Shown piece by piece: positions 15,968 through 23,530 of a stretch of DNA of 34,706 nucleotides (the stretch's first letter is position 1; each line of letters starts with the position of its first letter). The notes under the pieces are model-generated. The model was not told where the DNA came from. It worked only from the letters and a program-made list of their open reading frames with translations, and did no database searches. Made by a program: the position numbers and the translations under genes. Source of the stretch: Sphingomonadaceae bacterium. Its GTDB lineage: Bacteria; Pseudomonadota; Alphaproteobacteria; Sphingomonadales; Sphingomonadaceae. The stretch spans positions 1-34,706 of the forward strand of contig JAHRVR010000143.1 in assembly GCA_019090585.1 (NCBI GenBank), read 5' to 3'.

Positions 15968-17368
15968 ATGGCATCGAATATCGAGGAATTGCTTGGCCAA
16001 GTTCATTTGCGGATCGAAGATCCGGAACTCATTCCATCGAAGCGTTACTATGATCAGGAATTCTTCGATCTGGAAAAGGAGCACCTCTGGTCCAAGGTCT
16101 GGCAGATGGCCTGCCGCCTTGAAGAAATTCCCGAAGTTGGCGATTACACCGAATATTCCATCCTCGACAAATCGGTCATCGTCATCCGCACTCAAACCGG
16201 TGTGAAGGCCTATCAGAACGCCTGCCGCCATCGCGGGGTTCGCCTGGCGAACGGCCCGGGGCACCTGGGGGAAGGAGGCTTCATCTGCCCGTTCCACGGC
16301 TGGCGCTGGAATGCGCAGGGCGAATGCACTTTCGTATTCGGCAAGGAAATCTTCAACAAGGACTTGCTCGCCGAGGATGAGATCAACCTTCCGTCGGTTC
16401 GCTGCGAGGAATGGGCTGGCTGCGCCTTTATCAACCTGGATGACGACGCCCTGCCCCTGAGGGCGGGACTGGGAGCAGTCGAGGCGAATATGGACGCCCG
16501 CAATGCCGACAAGCTGAAAATGGACTGGTGGTACGGCACCGTGCTGCCCACCAACTGGAAGCTTGCGATGGAAGCCTTCATGGAAGGTTATCACGTGATG
16601 GAGACACACCCGCAGCTGCACTGGCGATCGCCCACATCCAGATTTGGGCCCGATGGTGACGGCAGGGTGCCCGATGATTTCGCCAATGGCTCTGAGGTCG
16701 TGAATCGCTTTGCTGATTTCCTGCAGCGCCTGAGCACCGGCATGGCAGGCATGATCCATCAAACCGAAGTCGACGTGATCGAGACGATCCGCGACATGGA
16801 AGTGCCCGACGATATCATGGGCGCAACCACGGCGTTCATGGATAGGGCGGCAAAGGAGATTACCAGGGACGCGCGGGAACGCGGCGTTGATATGTTTGAC
16901 ATTGCCAAGACGGCGGTTGATTTCCCGTCAACGCAAGTCGAATTCATCTTCCCACATTTCTTCCTGCTGCCGACATTCGGTGCAATGTCATCCTACCGCA
17001 TTCGCCCGCTGACACCTGAGACTTGCTTTTACGAAATCTGGTCACTGGTGCTGCGTCCGGAAGACGAAGAATATGACACACCGACCGAACCGACGATCCT
17101 GCCCTATGACTCGCCGGACTTCCCCGAAGTTCCACGGCAGGATTACGCAAACCTGCCGATTCAACAGCTTGGCCTGCATGCAGGCGGCTTTGACAATATG
17201 CGCCTGTCGAGGGAGTATGAGGGCCTGGTCAGCAATAACCATCGGCTGATCGATGGCTATATCGCCGGACTGGACAGGGAAGTGCTGACCAAGGCACAAC
17301 ACGGCGTGAACACCGGTTTGGACTCGCCGATCAATGACATCGGTTTCGGACCAAAACTCAACGACTGA
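15968..17368 (+). CDS. Rieske-type oxygenase, alpha-subunit-like
   Basis: This 466-residue protein matches the catalytic alpha subunit of aromatic-ring-hydroxylating oxygenases in length and layout. The Rieske cluster ligands are C86 and H88 (ACRHRGVRL) and C107 and H110 (CPFHGWRW). The mononuclear iron region reads NWKLAMEAFMEGYHVMETHPQL, with H209 and H214 as likely ligands and a later acid as the third. The ATG at 15968 follows a strong AGGAGG. No beta subunit, ferredoxin or reductase gene is adjacent, so it is probably an alpha-only enzyme fed by electron carriers encoded elsewhere. The cupin gene starts 13 bases after its stop and is almost certainly co-transcribed. The substrate is unknown; cluster context suggests an alicyclic or aromatic intermediate. 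Confidence 0.92.
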   Translation: MASNIEELLGQVHLRIEDPELIPSKRYYDQEFFDLEKEHLWSKVWQMACRLEEIPEVGDYTEYSILDKSVIVIRTQTGVKAYQNACRHRGVRLANGPGHLGEGGFICPFHGWRWNAQGECTFVFGKEIFNKDLLAEDEINLPSVRCEEWAGCAFINLDDDALPLRAGLGAVEANMDARNADKLKMDWWYGTVLPTNWKLAMEAFMEGYHVMETHPQLHWRSPTSRFGPDGDGRVPDDFANGSEVVNRFADFLQRLSTGMAGMIHQTEVDVIETIRDMEVPDDIMGATTAFMDRAAKEITRDARERGVDMFDIAKTAVDFPSTQVEFIFPHFFLLPTFGAMSSYRIRPLTPETCFYEIWSLVLRPEDEEYDTPTEPTILPYDSPDFPEVPRQDYANLPIQQLGLHAGGFDNMRLSREYEGLVSNNHRLIDGYIAGLDREVLTKAQHGVNTGLDSPINDIGFGPKLND

Positions 17369-17381
17369 CAGGCCACATATC

Positions 17382-17894
17382 ATGGAAGAACAGGACATCG
17401 GCAAGTTCCAGATCATTCGTGCCAAAGACGGCAAGGGACTGATGGAATCAAAGTGCATGACGGTGGAGCCTTTGGAGCCGATTGCCCGTGAAGGGATGGA
17501 CAAGCTGATCGAGGCCGGCATGTCGGGTGGCGAGGAAGTCAAGGTCCTCGTCGACATCCCTGGCTTCTCGGTCGTCAATATCTGGTTCAAGCATGGCTAT
17601 CCGCTGCCGCTGCACAGCCATAACACCGATTGCCTGTACTACATCGTGGCTGGCAACATTAAGCTTGGCACCGAGGAGCTAGGGCCGCGTGACAGCTTCT
17701 TCATTCCGTCGGGTGTGCCTTACACTTATAAGCCCGGCCCCGATGGTGTCGAAATGCTCGAAATTCGCACCGAAGGCACTTTCGATTTCAGGAACTTCTC
17801 GAAAGGCGCCGGTTTCTGGAAAAATGCACTGGAAAGCATCGAACAGCACAAGGACGAGTGGAAAACGGCAGAGCGCCCCAAGCTCGACGCCTGA
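17382..17894 (+). CDS. Cupin-domain protein
   Basis: This 170-residue protein contains one cupin beta-barrel at about residues 65-130. The first cupin motif is H78-S-H80 with D83 nearby and G91 (PLHSHNTDCLYYIVAGNIKLG); the second, DSFFIPSGVPYTYKPGP, has tyrosine where the metal-binding histidine usually is. The metal site would therefore have an altered fourth ligand. The ATG at 17382 is chosen because the Rieske gene ends at 17368; the frame is open upstream but would overlap it. A strong hairpin follows the stop, so this ends the operon. Small cupins in such operons can be isomerases, dioxygenases or sensors; the activity cannot be chosen from the sequence. Confidence 0.85.
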   Translation: MEEQDIGKFQIIRAKDGKGLMESKCMTVEPLEPIAREGMDKLIEAGMSGGEEVKVLVDIPGFSVVNIWFKHGYPLPLHSHNTDCLYYIVAGNIKLGTEELGPRDSFFIPSGVPYTYKPGPDGVEMLEIRTEGTFDFRNFSKGAGFWKNALESIEQHKDEWKTAERPKLDA

Positions 17895-17904
17895 CGAGCA
17901 GAGC

Positions 17905-17935
17905 AACGGGCGGGTTTGGCAAAGACCCGCCCGTT
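17905..17935 (+). terminator. Strong hairpin after the cupin gene
   Basis: AACGGGCGGGT (17905-17915) pairs perfectly over 11 bp with ACCCGCCCGTT (17925-17935) around a 9-base loop, ten bases after the cupin stop. The tail has no long T-run, but position and stability make it the likely end of the 12590-17894 transcripts. Confidence 0.75.
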
Positions 17936-17981
17936 GATTGCGCTGTGCGTTGATCGCTGGAAAGTTCACCGCCGGCATAAA

Positions 17982-18017
17982 ATGCGGCCAATCCATACTG
18001 CGATAACATGGCCGCAT
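17982..18017. promoter_or_regulatory. Spaced inverted repeat ATGCGGCCA-N18-TGGCCGCAT
   Basis: Two perfect 9-bp arms (17982-17990 and 18009-18017) are separated by 18 bases in the region upstream of the SDR operon, after the terminator at 17905-17935. It could be a paired operator or an mRNA hairpin. It is 109 bases before the SDR start. Confidence 0.35.
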
Positions 18018-18126
18018 AGTAATGGGCGCATGGCAGTTGACGAGCCCGCCAGCAGTGCTTGGCCGACGCTGCTTTATCCCCTAAGTATCGAAATTCAGGC
18101 ACCCGATCCCTCGACGGAAAGAGACA

Positions 18127-18891
18127 ATGATGACTGACCTGACTGGCCGGACCTGCCTGATCACGGGAGCATCATCTGGATTGGGCGCGCATTTTGCGCA
18201 CCTTCTGTCCGGCGCCGGAGCGCGGCTGATACTCGGCGCTCGGCGCAGAGGCAGGCTCGATGCTCTGGTTTCAGACATAGAAGCGGCTGGCGGAGAGGCG
18301 CTGGCAGTCGATATGGACGTGTCGGACGAGCCTTCGACCATCGCCGCCTTTGATGCGGCCGAGGAACGCTTCGGCCCCGTCGACACGGTCATCGCCAATG
18401 CCGGGATCGCTTCATCGGGGCGCGCCACACAGGTCCCTGTCGATGAACTGCGCAGGATGTTCGATACCAACCTGCTCGGTGTGCTGCTGACCGCACGAGA
18501 AGGCGCGCGCCGCATGATCAGCGCTGGCAGCCGGGAAAGTGGCAAAGGGCGCATCCTGCTGATCGGCTCGATGGGCGCGCAAGTCACCCTTGCCGGAGAA
18601 GCCGCCTATTGCGCAAGCAAGGCGGGCGTCGCGCATCTCGGCCGCAGCCTGGCACGGGAATGGATGCGCCAGGGCATCAACGTCAATGTCCTGCAGCCGG
18701 GCTACATCCTGACCGAGATGGGCGGGGAATGGTTCGCCAGCGAACCCGGAAAGAAACAGATCGCGGGCTTTAACCGCGGCAGGCTGCAACCGATAGATTC
18801 GCTTGATGCACCGGTGCTCTATCTTTGCTCTGATGCCTCGCAAAGCACGACCGGCTCCATCTTCACCATAGACGACGGACAATCGCTTTAA
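18127..18891 (+). CDS. Short-chain dehydrogenase/reductase (SDR)
   Basis: This 254-residue classical SDR is an NAD(P)-dependent alcohol/ketone oxidoreductase. It shows the cofactor motif TGASSGLG (13-20), NAG (91-93), the catalytic serine S148 in LLIGSMG, and YCASK with Y161 and K165. The start is one of two adjacent ATGs (18127, 18130). It opens a compact operon with 14 bases to the next ACAD. In the levulinate (lva) pathway an SDR-type enzyme makes the 4-hydroxyacyl-CoA that the kinase then phosphorylates, and this gene could fill that place beside the kinase/ACAD pair here. That link is inference from context; any hydroxyacyl-CoA or sterol-like alcohol could be the substrate. Confidence 0.92.
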   Translation: MMTDLTGRTCLITGASSGLGAHFAHLLSGAGARLILGARRRGRLDALVSDIEAAGGEALAVDMDVSDEPSTIAAFDAAEERFGPVDTVIANAGIASSGRATQVPVDELRRMFDTNLLGVLLTAREGARRMISAGSRESGKGRILLIGSMGAQVTLAGEAAYCASKAGVAHLGRSLAREWMRQGINVNVLQPGYILTEMGGEWFASEPGKKQIAGFNRGRLQPIDSLDAPVLYLCSDASQSTTGSIFTIDDGQSL

Positions 18892-18905
18892 GGGTCCTCA
18901 CCCCC

Positions 18906-20081
18906 ATGACAATTTCCCAGTATGCGCTCGATATGGCGGACAAGGTAGAGGCCTTCGTGCGCGAGACCGTCATCCCTTATGAGCAGGACACCCGCCGTGA
19001 CCATCACGGCGCCCCGCTTGATGCGCTGGTTCTGGAAATGAAGGGCAAGGCACGCGAAGCGGGCGTGCTCTCACCCCATATCCTGCCAGACGGCGGCCAT
19101 CTCAACCAGCGCGAGACGGCTGCGGTGCTGATCAGGTCCGGCCTCTCCCCGCTCGGCCCACTGGCCTGTAACACCATGGCGCCCGACGAAGGCAACATGT
19201 ACCTGATCGGCAAAGTCGGCAGCCCCGAACACAAGGCGCGGTTCCTCAAGCCTCTGGTGGACGGCCACGGACGCTCGGCATTCCTGATGACCGAACCCGC
19301 CGACTGGGGCGGGGCCGGCTCTGACCCATCGATGCTGAAAACGACTTGCGCACCGGACGGCGATCACTGGGTGATCAATGGCCGCAAGACCTTCATCACC
19401 GGCTATCAGGGCGCGAAAGTTGGCATCGTCATGGCCAAGGCCGAACAGGGCGCCTGCATATTCCTGATCGACCTGCCCAATCCAGCGATCACCATTGACG
19501 AGATCCCCAACACGATCGACACATCGATGCCCGGCGGCCACGCAACCCTGACAATCGAGAATCTACGCATTCCCGCAGACCATATGTTGGGCGAAGCAGG
19601 CGAAGGCTTCAAATATGCGCAAGTCCGGCTTGGCCCTGCCCGGCTCTCGCACTGCATGCGCTGGCTGGGATGCTGCATACGCGCGCAGGAAATCGCCACC
19701 GATTACGCCTGCCGACGTGAAGCTTTCAGCAAGGCGTTGATCGATCACGAAGGCGTAGGCTTCATGCTTGCCGAGAACCGTATCCTCATCAAGCAGGCCG
19801 AACTGATGATCGACTGGTGCGCCAGCGTGCTCGACGCTGGATCGCCTGGCACGCTCGAAAGCTCGATGGCCAAGGTCTCGGTCTCCGAAGCGCTGATGAC
19901 TATCGCTGATAATTGCGTGCAGGTGATGGGTGGCATTGGCGTCACGGACAAGACAGTAGTAGAGCAGATTTTCCGCGAAGTGCGCGCATTTCGCATCTAT
20001 GACGGGCCCACTGAAGTGCACAAATGGTCACTGGCCAAGAAAATCAAACGCGAATGGAGAGAGGCAAACCCCAATGACTGA
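18906..20081 (+). CDS. ACAD10/11-like acyl-CoA dehydrogenase (LvaC-type)
   Basis: This 391-residue ACAD has features of the C-terminal half of eukaryotic ACAD10/ACAD11 rather than of the other four ACADs here. Examples are GHATLTIENLRIPADHMLGE, QVRLGPARLSHCMRWLG, LIDHEGVGFMLAENRILIKQAE and the ending FRIYDGPTEVHKWSLAKKI, with aspartate in place of the usual EGT glutamate. ACAD10/11 and bacterial LvaC act with a kinase domain to remove a 4-hydroxyl from acyl-CoAs through a 4-phospho intermediate. The matching kinase gene lies two genes downstream at 20961. It follows the SDR by 14 bases and overlaps the crotonase start by 8 bases, so all are co-translated. The family placement is by recognised motifs, not a computed alignment. 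Confidence 0.9.
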   Translation: MTISQYALDMADKVEAFVRETVIPYEQDTRRDHHGAPLDALVLEMKGKAREAGVLSPHILPDGGHLNQRETAAVLIRSGLSPLGPLACNTMAPDEGNMYLIGKVGSPEHKARFLKPLVDGHGRSAFLMTEPADWGGAGSDPSMLKTTCAPDGDHWVINGRKTFITGYQGAKVGIVMAKAEQGACIFLIDLPNPAITIDEIPNTIDTSMPGGHATLTIENLRIPADHMLGEAGEGFKYAQVRLGPARLSHCMRWLGCCIRAQEIATDYACRREAFSKALIDHEGVGFMLAENRILIKQAELMIDWCASVLDAGSPGTLESSMAKVSVSEALMTIADNCVQVMGGIGVTDKTVVEQIFREVRAFRIYDGPTEVHKWSLAKKIKREWREANPND

Positions 20082-20955
20082 CTACAATACGATCCGATAC
20101 GAAATTGACGATGGCCTGCTGCGACTGACCCTCAACCGCCCTGACCAGATGAACTCCTTCACCGTGGAAATGGCGGGCGAGTTGGAAGACGCGTATAATC
20201 GCGCCAGCTCGGACGACGCCGTGCGCGTCATCGTCGTCACCGGCGAAGGCAAGGCCTTTTGTGCGGGCATGGACCTTTCGGGGGAGGGCAATGCCTTCGG
20301 GCTGGACGAAAGCCTGACGCCAACCATGGAAGACATGGGTAGCTGGCCGCTGCGCCCCGAAATTGAATCGGGCGTGCGCGACACCGGCGGGCAGATCGCG
20401 CTGGCCATGTACGATTGCCTCAAACCCATTGTCGGCGCAATCAATGGCGCGGCAGTGGGCATCGGCGCGACCATGACTTTGCCCATGGACATCCGGTTGG
20501 CCTCCACCAAGGCGCGTCTTGGCTTCGTCTTCGGCCGCATCGGCATCACACCGGAAGCTTGCTCCACCTGGTTCCTGCCCCGCATCGTCGGCCTCGAAAA
20601 AGCGCTGGAGCTGTTCTACCGCGCCGACATCCTCTCTGCCGAAGAGGCATTGGAAGTCGGCCTTGTCCGCTCGGTGCTCCAGCCCGAGGATCTGGTTGAG
20701 GAAGCCTGCACCCTTGCCCGTTCGCTGGTGAAGGACCGTTCGCCCGTCGGCATCGCGCTGATGCGCCAGATGACACTGCAGAACAGCGCGCAGCCTCATC
20801 CCCGCGCCGCGCATGAGGTGGAATCGCTGGGTGTTTTCTACACCAGCCAGGAAGACGGCAAGGAAGGCGTGGCCGCATTCCTTGAAAAGCGGGCTGCGAA
20901 TTTCACCGGGAAAGCCAGCAAGATGCCACCTTTTTACCCCTGGCAGAAGGGCTGA
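20074..20955 (+). CDS. Enoyl-CoA hydratase/isomerase (crotonase) family
   Basis: This 293-residue crotonase-fold enzyme would hydrate or isomerise an enoyl-CoA. It has the oxyanion-hole segments KAFCAGMDL (60-68) and INGAAVGIGATMTLPMDIRLAS (from about 123), and a likely catalytic glutamate E161 in GITPEACSTWFLP. The ATG at 20074 overlaps the end of the ACAD gene by 8 bases; the open frame upstream belongs to the ACAD gene in another frame. Only five bases separate its stop from the kinase gene. In the proposed scheme it takes the enoyl-CoA released by the kinase/ACAD pair onward into beta-oxidation. A ring-enoyl hydratase role is also possible. Confidence 0.92.
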   Translation: MTDYNTIRYEIDDGLLRLTLNRPDQMNSFTVEMAGELEDAYNRASSDDAVRVIVVTGEGKAFCAGMDLSGEGNAFGLDESLTPTMEDMGSWPLRPEIESGVRDTGGQIALAMYDCLKPIVGAINGAAVGIGATMTLPMDIRLASTKARLGFVFGRIGITPEACSTWFLPRIVGLEKALELFYRADILSAEEALEVGLVRSVLQPEDLVEEACTLARSLVKDRSPVGIALMRQMTLQNSAQPHPRAAHEVESLGVFYTSQEDGKEGVAAFLEKRAANFTGKASKMPPFYPWQKG

Positions 20956-20960
20956 CCGGG

Positions 20961-22151
20961 ATGGGCGATGCCTTTGCCGAGGCCAACACCGGCACCACTG
21001 CGGTGCGTGAAGGGTATGGTTTCGACGAGGCATCGCTTGGCCGCTGGATGGCAAAAAATGTCGAAGGCTTCAAAGGCCCCCTGAACATCGAGCAGTTCAG
21101 GGGCGGCCAGTCCAATCCGACCTACAAACTCGTCACGCCCGGGCAATCTTATGTGCTGCGCCGCAAGCCGCCAGGCGAAGTGCTGCCCGGTGCCCACGCC
21201 GTTGACCGCGAGGCACGCATACAGACGGCGCTGGGCGCGCAAGGCTTCCCGGTCGCGGCAATTTACGCGGCGTGCACCGACGACGCCGTAATCGGCACGT
21301 GGTTCTATGTGATGGAACTGGTTGAGGGGCGCATTTTCTGGGATGCGACTTTCCCGGATGTGGACCGGGAGGATCGCCCTGCCTATTTCGATGCGATGAA
21401 CACCGTGATGGCGCGGCTGCACGGTTTCAACCCTGAGGCGATTGGCCTTGGCAACTATGGCAAGCCGGGCAATTACTTCGCACGGCAGATCGGGCGCTGG
21501 ACCCGGCAATATCAGGCCGATGAACTGGCTGGACGCAACGATGACATGGATGCGCTGGTTGCGTGGCTGCCGGAAAATATTCCGCCCGGTGACGAGACCA
21601 GCGTGGTCCACGGCGACATGCGCTGTGACAATATCATCTTCCATCCCACCGAGCCGCGCGTGCTCGCCATTCTGGACTGGGAGCTATCGACACTGGGCCA
21701 CCCACTGGCCGACTTTGCCTATCACACGATGATGTATCGCATGCCGCCCCACATCGTGCCGGGTCTTGCAGATGCAGACCTTGCCGCCCTCAACATCCCG
21801 TCCGAGCAGGATTATGTCGCAGCCTACTGCAGACGCACCGGCCGCGCCTCAATTGCGAACTACGAATTCTACATCGCCTTCAACCTGTTTCGCCTTGCCG
21901 CCATTTTCCATGGTATCAAAGGCCGGGTTCTGCGCGGGACGGCCGCCAGCGCACAGGCTGAAGAACGCGCAAAAGCCTTTCCCATACTCACCCGGATGGC
22001 CAGGAAAAGCATGGAAGACTGTATTGGCAGTATGTCCCCGTCACAGGGGCGTTATTGGAGAGAGATGGATGACCCAACGAGATGCAACCCAGAAGCTGGA
22101 AGATCTTGCAGCGATCCAGTCGCTGCTGAACGAATATTGCCTGCGCCTTGA
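20961..22151 (+). CDS. APH-family acyl-CoA kinase, ACAD10/11 N-domain-like (LvaA-type)
   Basis: This 396-residue protein has the aminoglycoside-phosphotransferase/choline-kinase fold. Its N-lobe reads EQFRGGQSNPTY (44-55) and YVLRRKPPGEVLPGAHAVDRE (64-84), a pattern I recognise from the kinase domain of ACAD10/11. The catalytic loop is VVHGDMRCDN (H217, D219) and the metal site is ILDWELSTLGHPLADF (D239). The likely role is ATP-dependent phosphorylation of a 4-hydroxyacyl-CoA, followed by elimination by the ACAD at 18906. An antibiotic-kinase role is very unlikely in this context. The last 28 residues overlap the SnoaL gene in another frame by 83 bases and look unlike the family, so they are probably a tail with no conserved function. 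Confidence 0.9.
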   Translation: MGDAFAEANTGTTAVREGYGFDEASLGRWMAKNVEGFKGPLNIEQFRGGQSNPTYKLVTPGQSYVLRRKPPGEVLPGAHAVDREARIQTALGAQGFPVAAIYAACTDDAVIGTWFYVMELVEGRIFWDATFPDVDREDRPAYFDAMNTVMARLHGFNPEAIGLGNYGKPGNYFARQIGRWTRQYQADELAGRNDDMDALVAWLPENIPPGDETSVVHGDMRCDNIIFHPTEPRVLAILDWELSTLGHPLADFAYHTMMYRMPPHIVPGLADADLAALNIPSEQDYVAAYCRRTGRASIANYEFYIAFNLFRLAAIFHGIKGRVLRGTAASAQAEERAKAFPILTRMARKSMEDCIGSMSPSQGRYWREMDDPTRCNPEAGRSCSDPVAAERILPAP

Positions 22152-22464
22152 AGTCAATGATTTCGACGAGTGGCTGGAGGTATTCACCCCCGATGGAGTG
22201 TACGAGGTCCACGGCAAGACACTGAATGGACGGGAAGAAATCGGCGAATTGCTTTCACAAGCACCGCACGGGATGCACATGCCGGGCGCAACGCGCATCA
22301 CGCTGGATACGGACACGGCAGAAACGATCCAGAGCTATCAGTTCATTAGCAACGATCCGGCATCATCCAACACCGGCTGGTACTACCGGACCGTGGTTCG
22401 CACCGAAGACGGATGGAAAATCTCTTACTGCAAAGTGGTGTTCAATCGCCCGGCAAAAAAGTAA
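22069..22464 (+). CDS. SnoaL-like / NTF2-fold protein
   Basis: This 131-residue protein has the cone-shaped NTF2-like fold of SnoaL-type cyclases, dehydratases and ring-hydroxylating-dioxygenase beta subunits. Marks are the opening helix LEDLAAIQSLLNEYCLRLEVNDFDEWLEVFTPDGVYEVHG, GREEIGELL, and the closing strands GWYYRTVVRTEDGWKISYCKVVF. The ATG at 22069 follows GGAGAGAG; it lies inside the 3' end of the kinase gene. Members in steroid and polyketide clusters catalyse hydration or isomerisation in a polar pocket, but some only bind. It occupies the operon place where the lva system has the small partner LvaB, though no similarity to LvaB is claimed. Confidence 0.85.
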   Translation: MTQRDATQKLEDLAAIQSLLNEYCLRLEVNDFDEWLEVFTPDGVYEVHGKTLNGREEIGELLSQAPHGMHMPGATRITLDTDTAETIQSYQFISNDPASSNTGWYYRTVVRTEDGWKISYCKVVFNRPAKK

Positions 22465-22487
22465 CGGCCAAGGAAATAGCGGCGATG

Positions 22488-22557
22488 GGCGGTGCGCGCG
22501 GTAATCGCGTAACAGGCCGGTCCATTCCTGGCCGGACCGACACCGCCACTATTTTTT
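22488..22557 (+). terminator. Branched hairpin followed by T6
   Basis: An outer arm GGCGGTG (22488-22494) pairs with CACCGCC (22541-22547), and inside it CGGTCC (22518-22523) pairs with GGACCG (22534-22539). A run of six T follows at 22552-22557. It lies after the SnoaL stop and would end the SDR-to-SnoaL operon before the aldolase gene. Confidence 0.5.
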
Positions 22558-22661
22558 GATCCGGCAAAACCAGAATGCAATTTCCGATGTGCCTTATTGG
22601 GGATTGACCTTCGTTGCGCTCCACCAGAAGTTCAGCCCAACCACAAGACGCGGAGAGGCAC

Positions 22662-23408
22662 ATGGACAAAGTCAGAGAAGCAAGCGCGGCGGGCCGGGCC
22701 AGCATCGGCAGCTGGGTAGCAATCGGCAACGGAGTTTCGGCCGAACTGATGGGCCGGGCAGGCCTTGATTTTCTGGCTCTCGATGCTCAGCACGGCGGGA
22801 TAGACTGGCACAATCTGGCTGACACTCTGCGCGCGGTGGAATTGGGCGGCACGCAGACGCTGGTGCGGATCCCCTCGTGCACGGCCGATTACGTCATGCG
22901 GGTGCTCGATCTGGGCGCGGGCGGCGTCATCGTGCCGATGGTCTCCAATGCAGAGCAAGCCGCCGTTGCCGCGCAGGCCTGCCGCTATCCGCCGCACGGA
23001 AATCGCTCCTTTGGCAAAGTCCGCAGCTATTATTCACCGCAAGGCGATCCGGTCGAGCCACTGTGCTTCGTGATGATCGAGACCGCAGAGGCGATGGAAA
23101 ATCTGGATGCTATCGCCGCCACGCCCGGCGTCGACGGGCTGTTTGTCGGCCCCGTCGATCTGGCATTGTCGCTCGGGCTTGGCCCAGCCCTGCAAATGCC
23201 GCCGGAAATATTCGAGGCCATCGGTAAAGTGGTGAAAGCCTGTTCACGCCATGACGTCATCCCCGGTAGCGCCGCGCTGAGCACCGACAATGCGCGCGAA
23301 CTTGCGAAAATGGGCATGAAATTTCTGGCAATCGGATCGGATTCAAGCTTCGTCCGCGCAGGTGCAGCCGGGTTGGTTGAAGTCGCCCGCGACTTACGCG
23401 GGGACTAG
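22662..23408 (+). CDS. HpcH/HpaI-family class II aldolase
   Basis: This 248-residue TIM-barrel enzyme would cleave a 2-keto-hydroxy acid or acyl-CoA by a metal-dependent retro-aldol reaction. Family residues are in place: D41 and H44 in LALDAQHGGID, R69 in LVRIP, E140 in FVMIETAEAM and D166 in FVGPVDLALSLG. The ATG at 22662 follows GGAGAGG; the frame extends to 22614 but that part is not conserved. It follows the operon hairpin by about 100 bases and may have its own promoter. It probably yields pyruvate or a similar keto acid late in the pathway; the substrate is not predictable. Downstream the base composition drops and unrelated genes begin. Confidence 0.92.
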   Translation: MDKVREASAAGRASIGSWVAIGNGVSAELMGRAGLDFLALDAQHGGIDWHNLADTLRAVELGGTQTLVRIPSCTADYVMRVLDLGAGGVIVPMVSNAEQAAVAAQACRYPPHGNRSFGKVRSYYSPQGDPVEPLCFVMIETAEAMENLDAIAATPGVDGLFVGPVDLALSLGLGPALQMPPEIFEAIGKVVKACSRHDVIPGSAALSTDNARELAKMGMKFLAIGSDSSFVRAGAAGLVEVARDLRGD

Positions 23409-23530
23409 GCTGCGTGGTCAAACTACAACTTTGCCAAAGCAGCAGTTGACCGCCATTCTTACGGAAAACGGCGGCATGTCAGAGAGAGTCCTGTCAATCG
23501 ATTCTGGCCGGTCAATCGGCTTTGGGTTGA

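Noticed and set aside
20961..22151. Antibiotic resistance kinase reading of the APH-family gene
   Set aside because: The N-lobe motifs match the ACAD10/11 kinase domain, and it sits in a beta-oxidation operon with a matching ACAD.
23493..23518. Direct repeat GTCAATCG twice, as a possible insertion-site mark of the low-G+C segment
   Set aside because: An 8-bp match is too short, there is no partner at the other side of the segment and no integrase or transposase gene.
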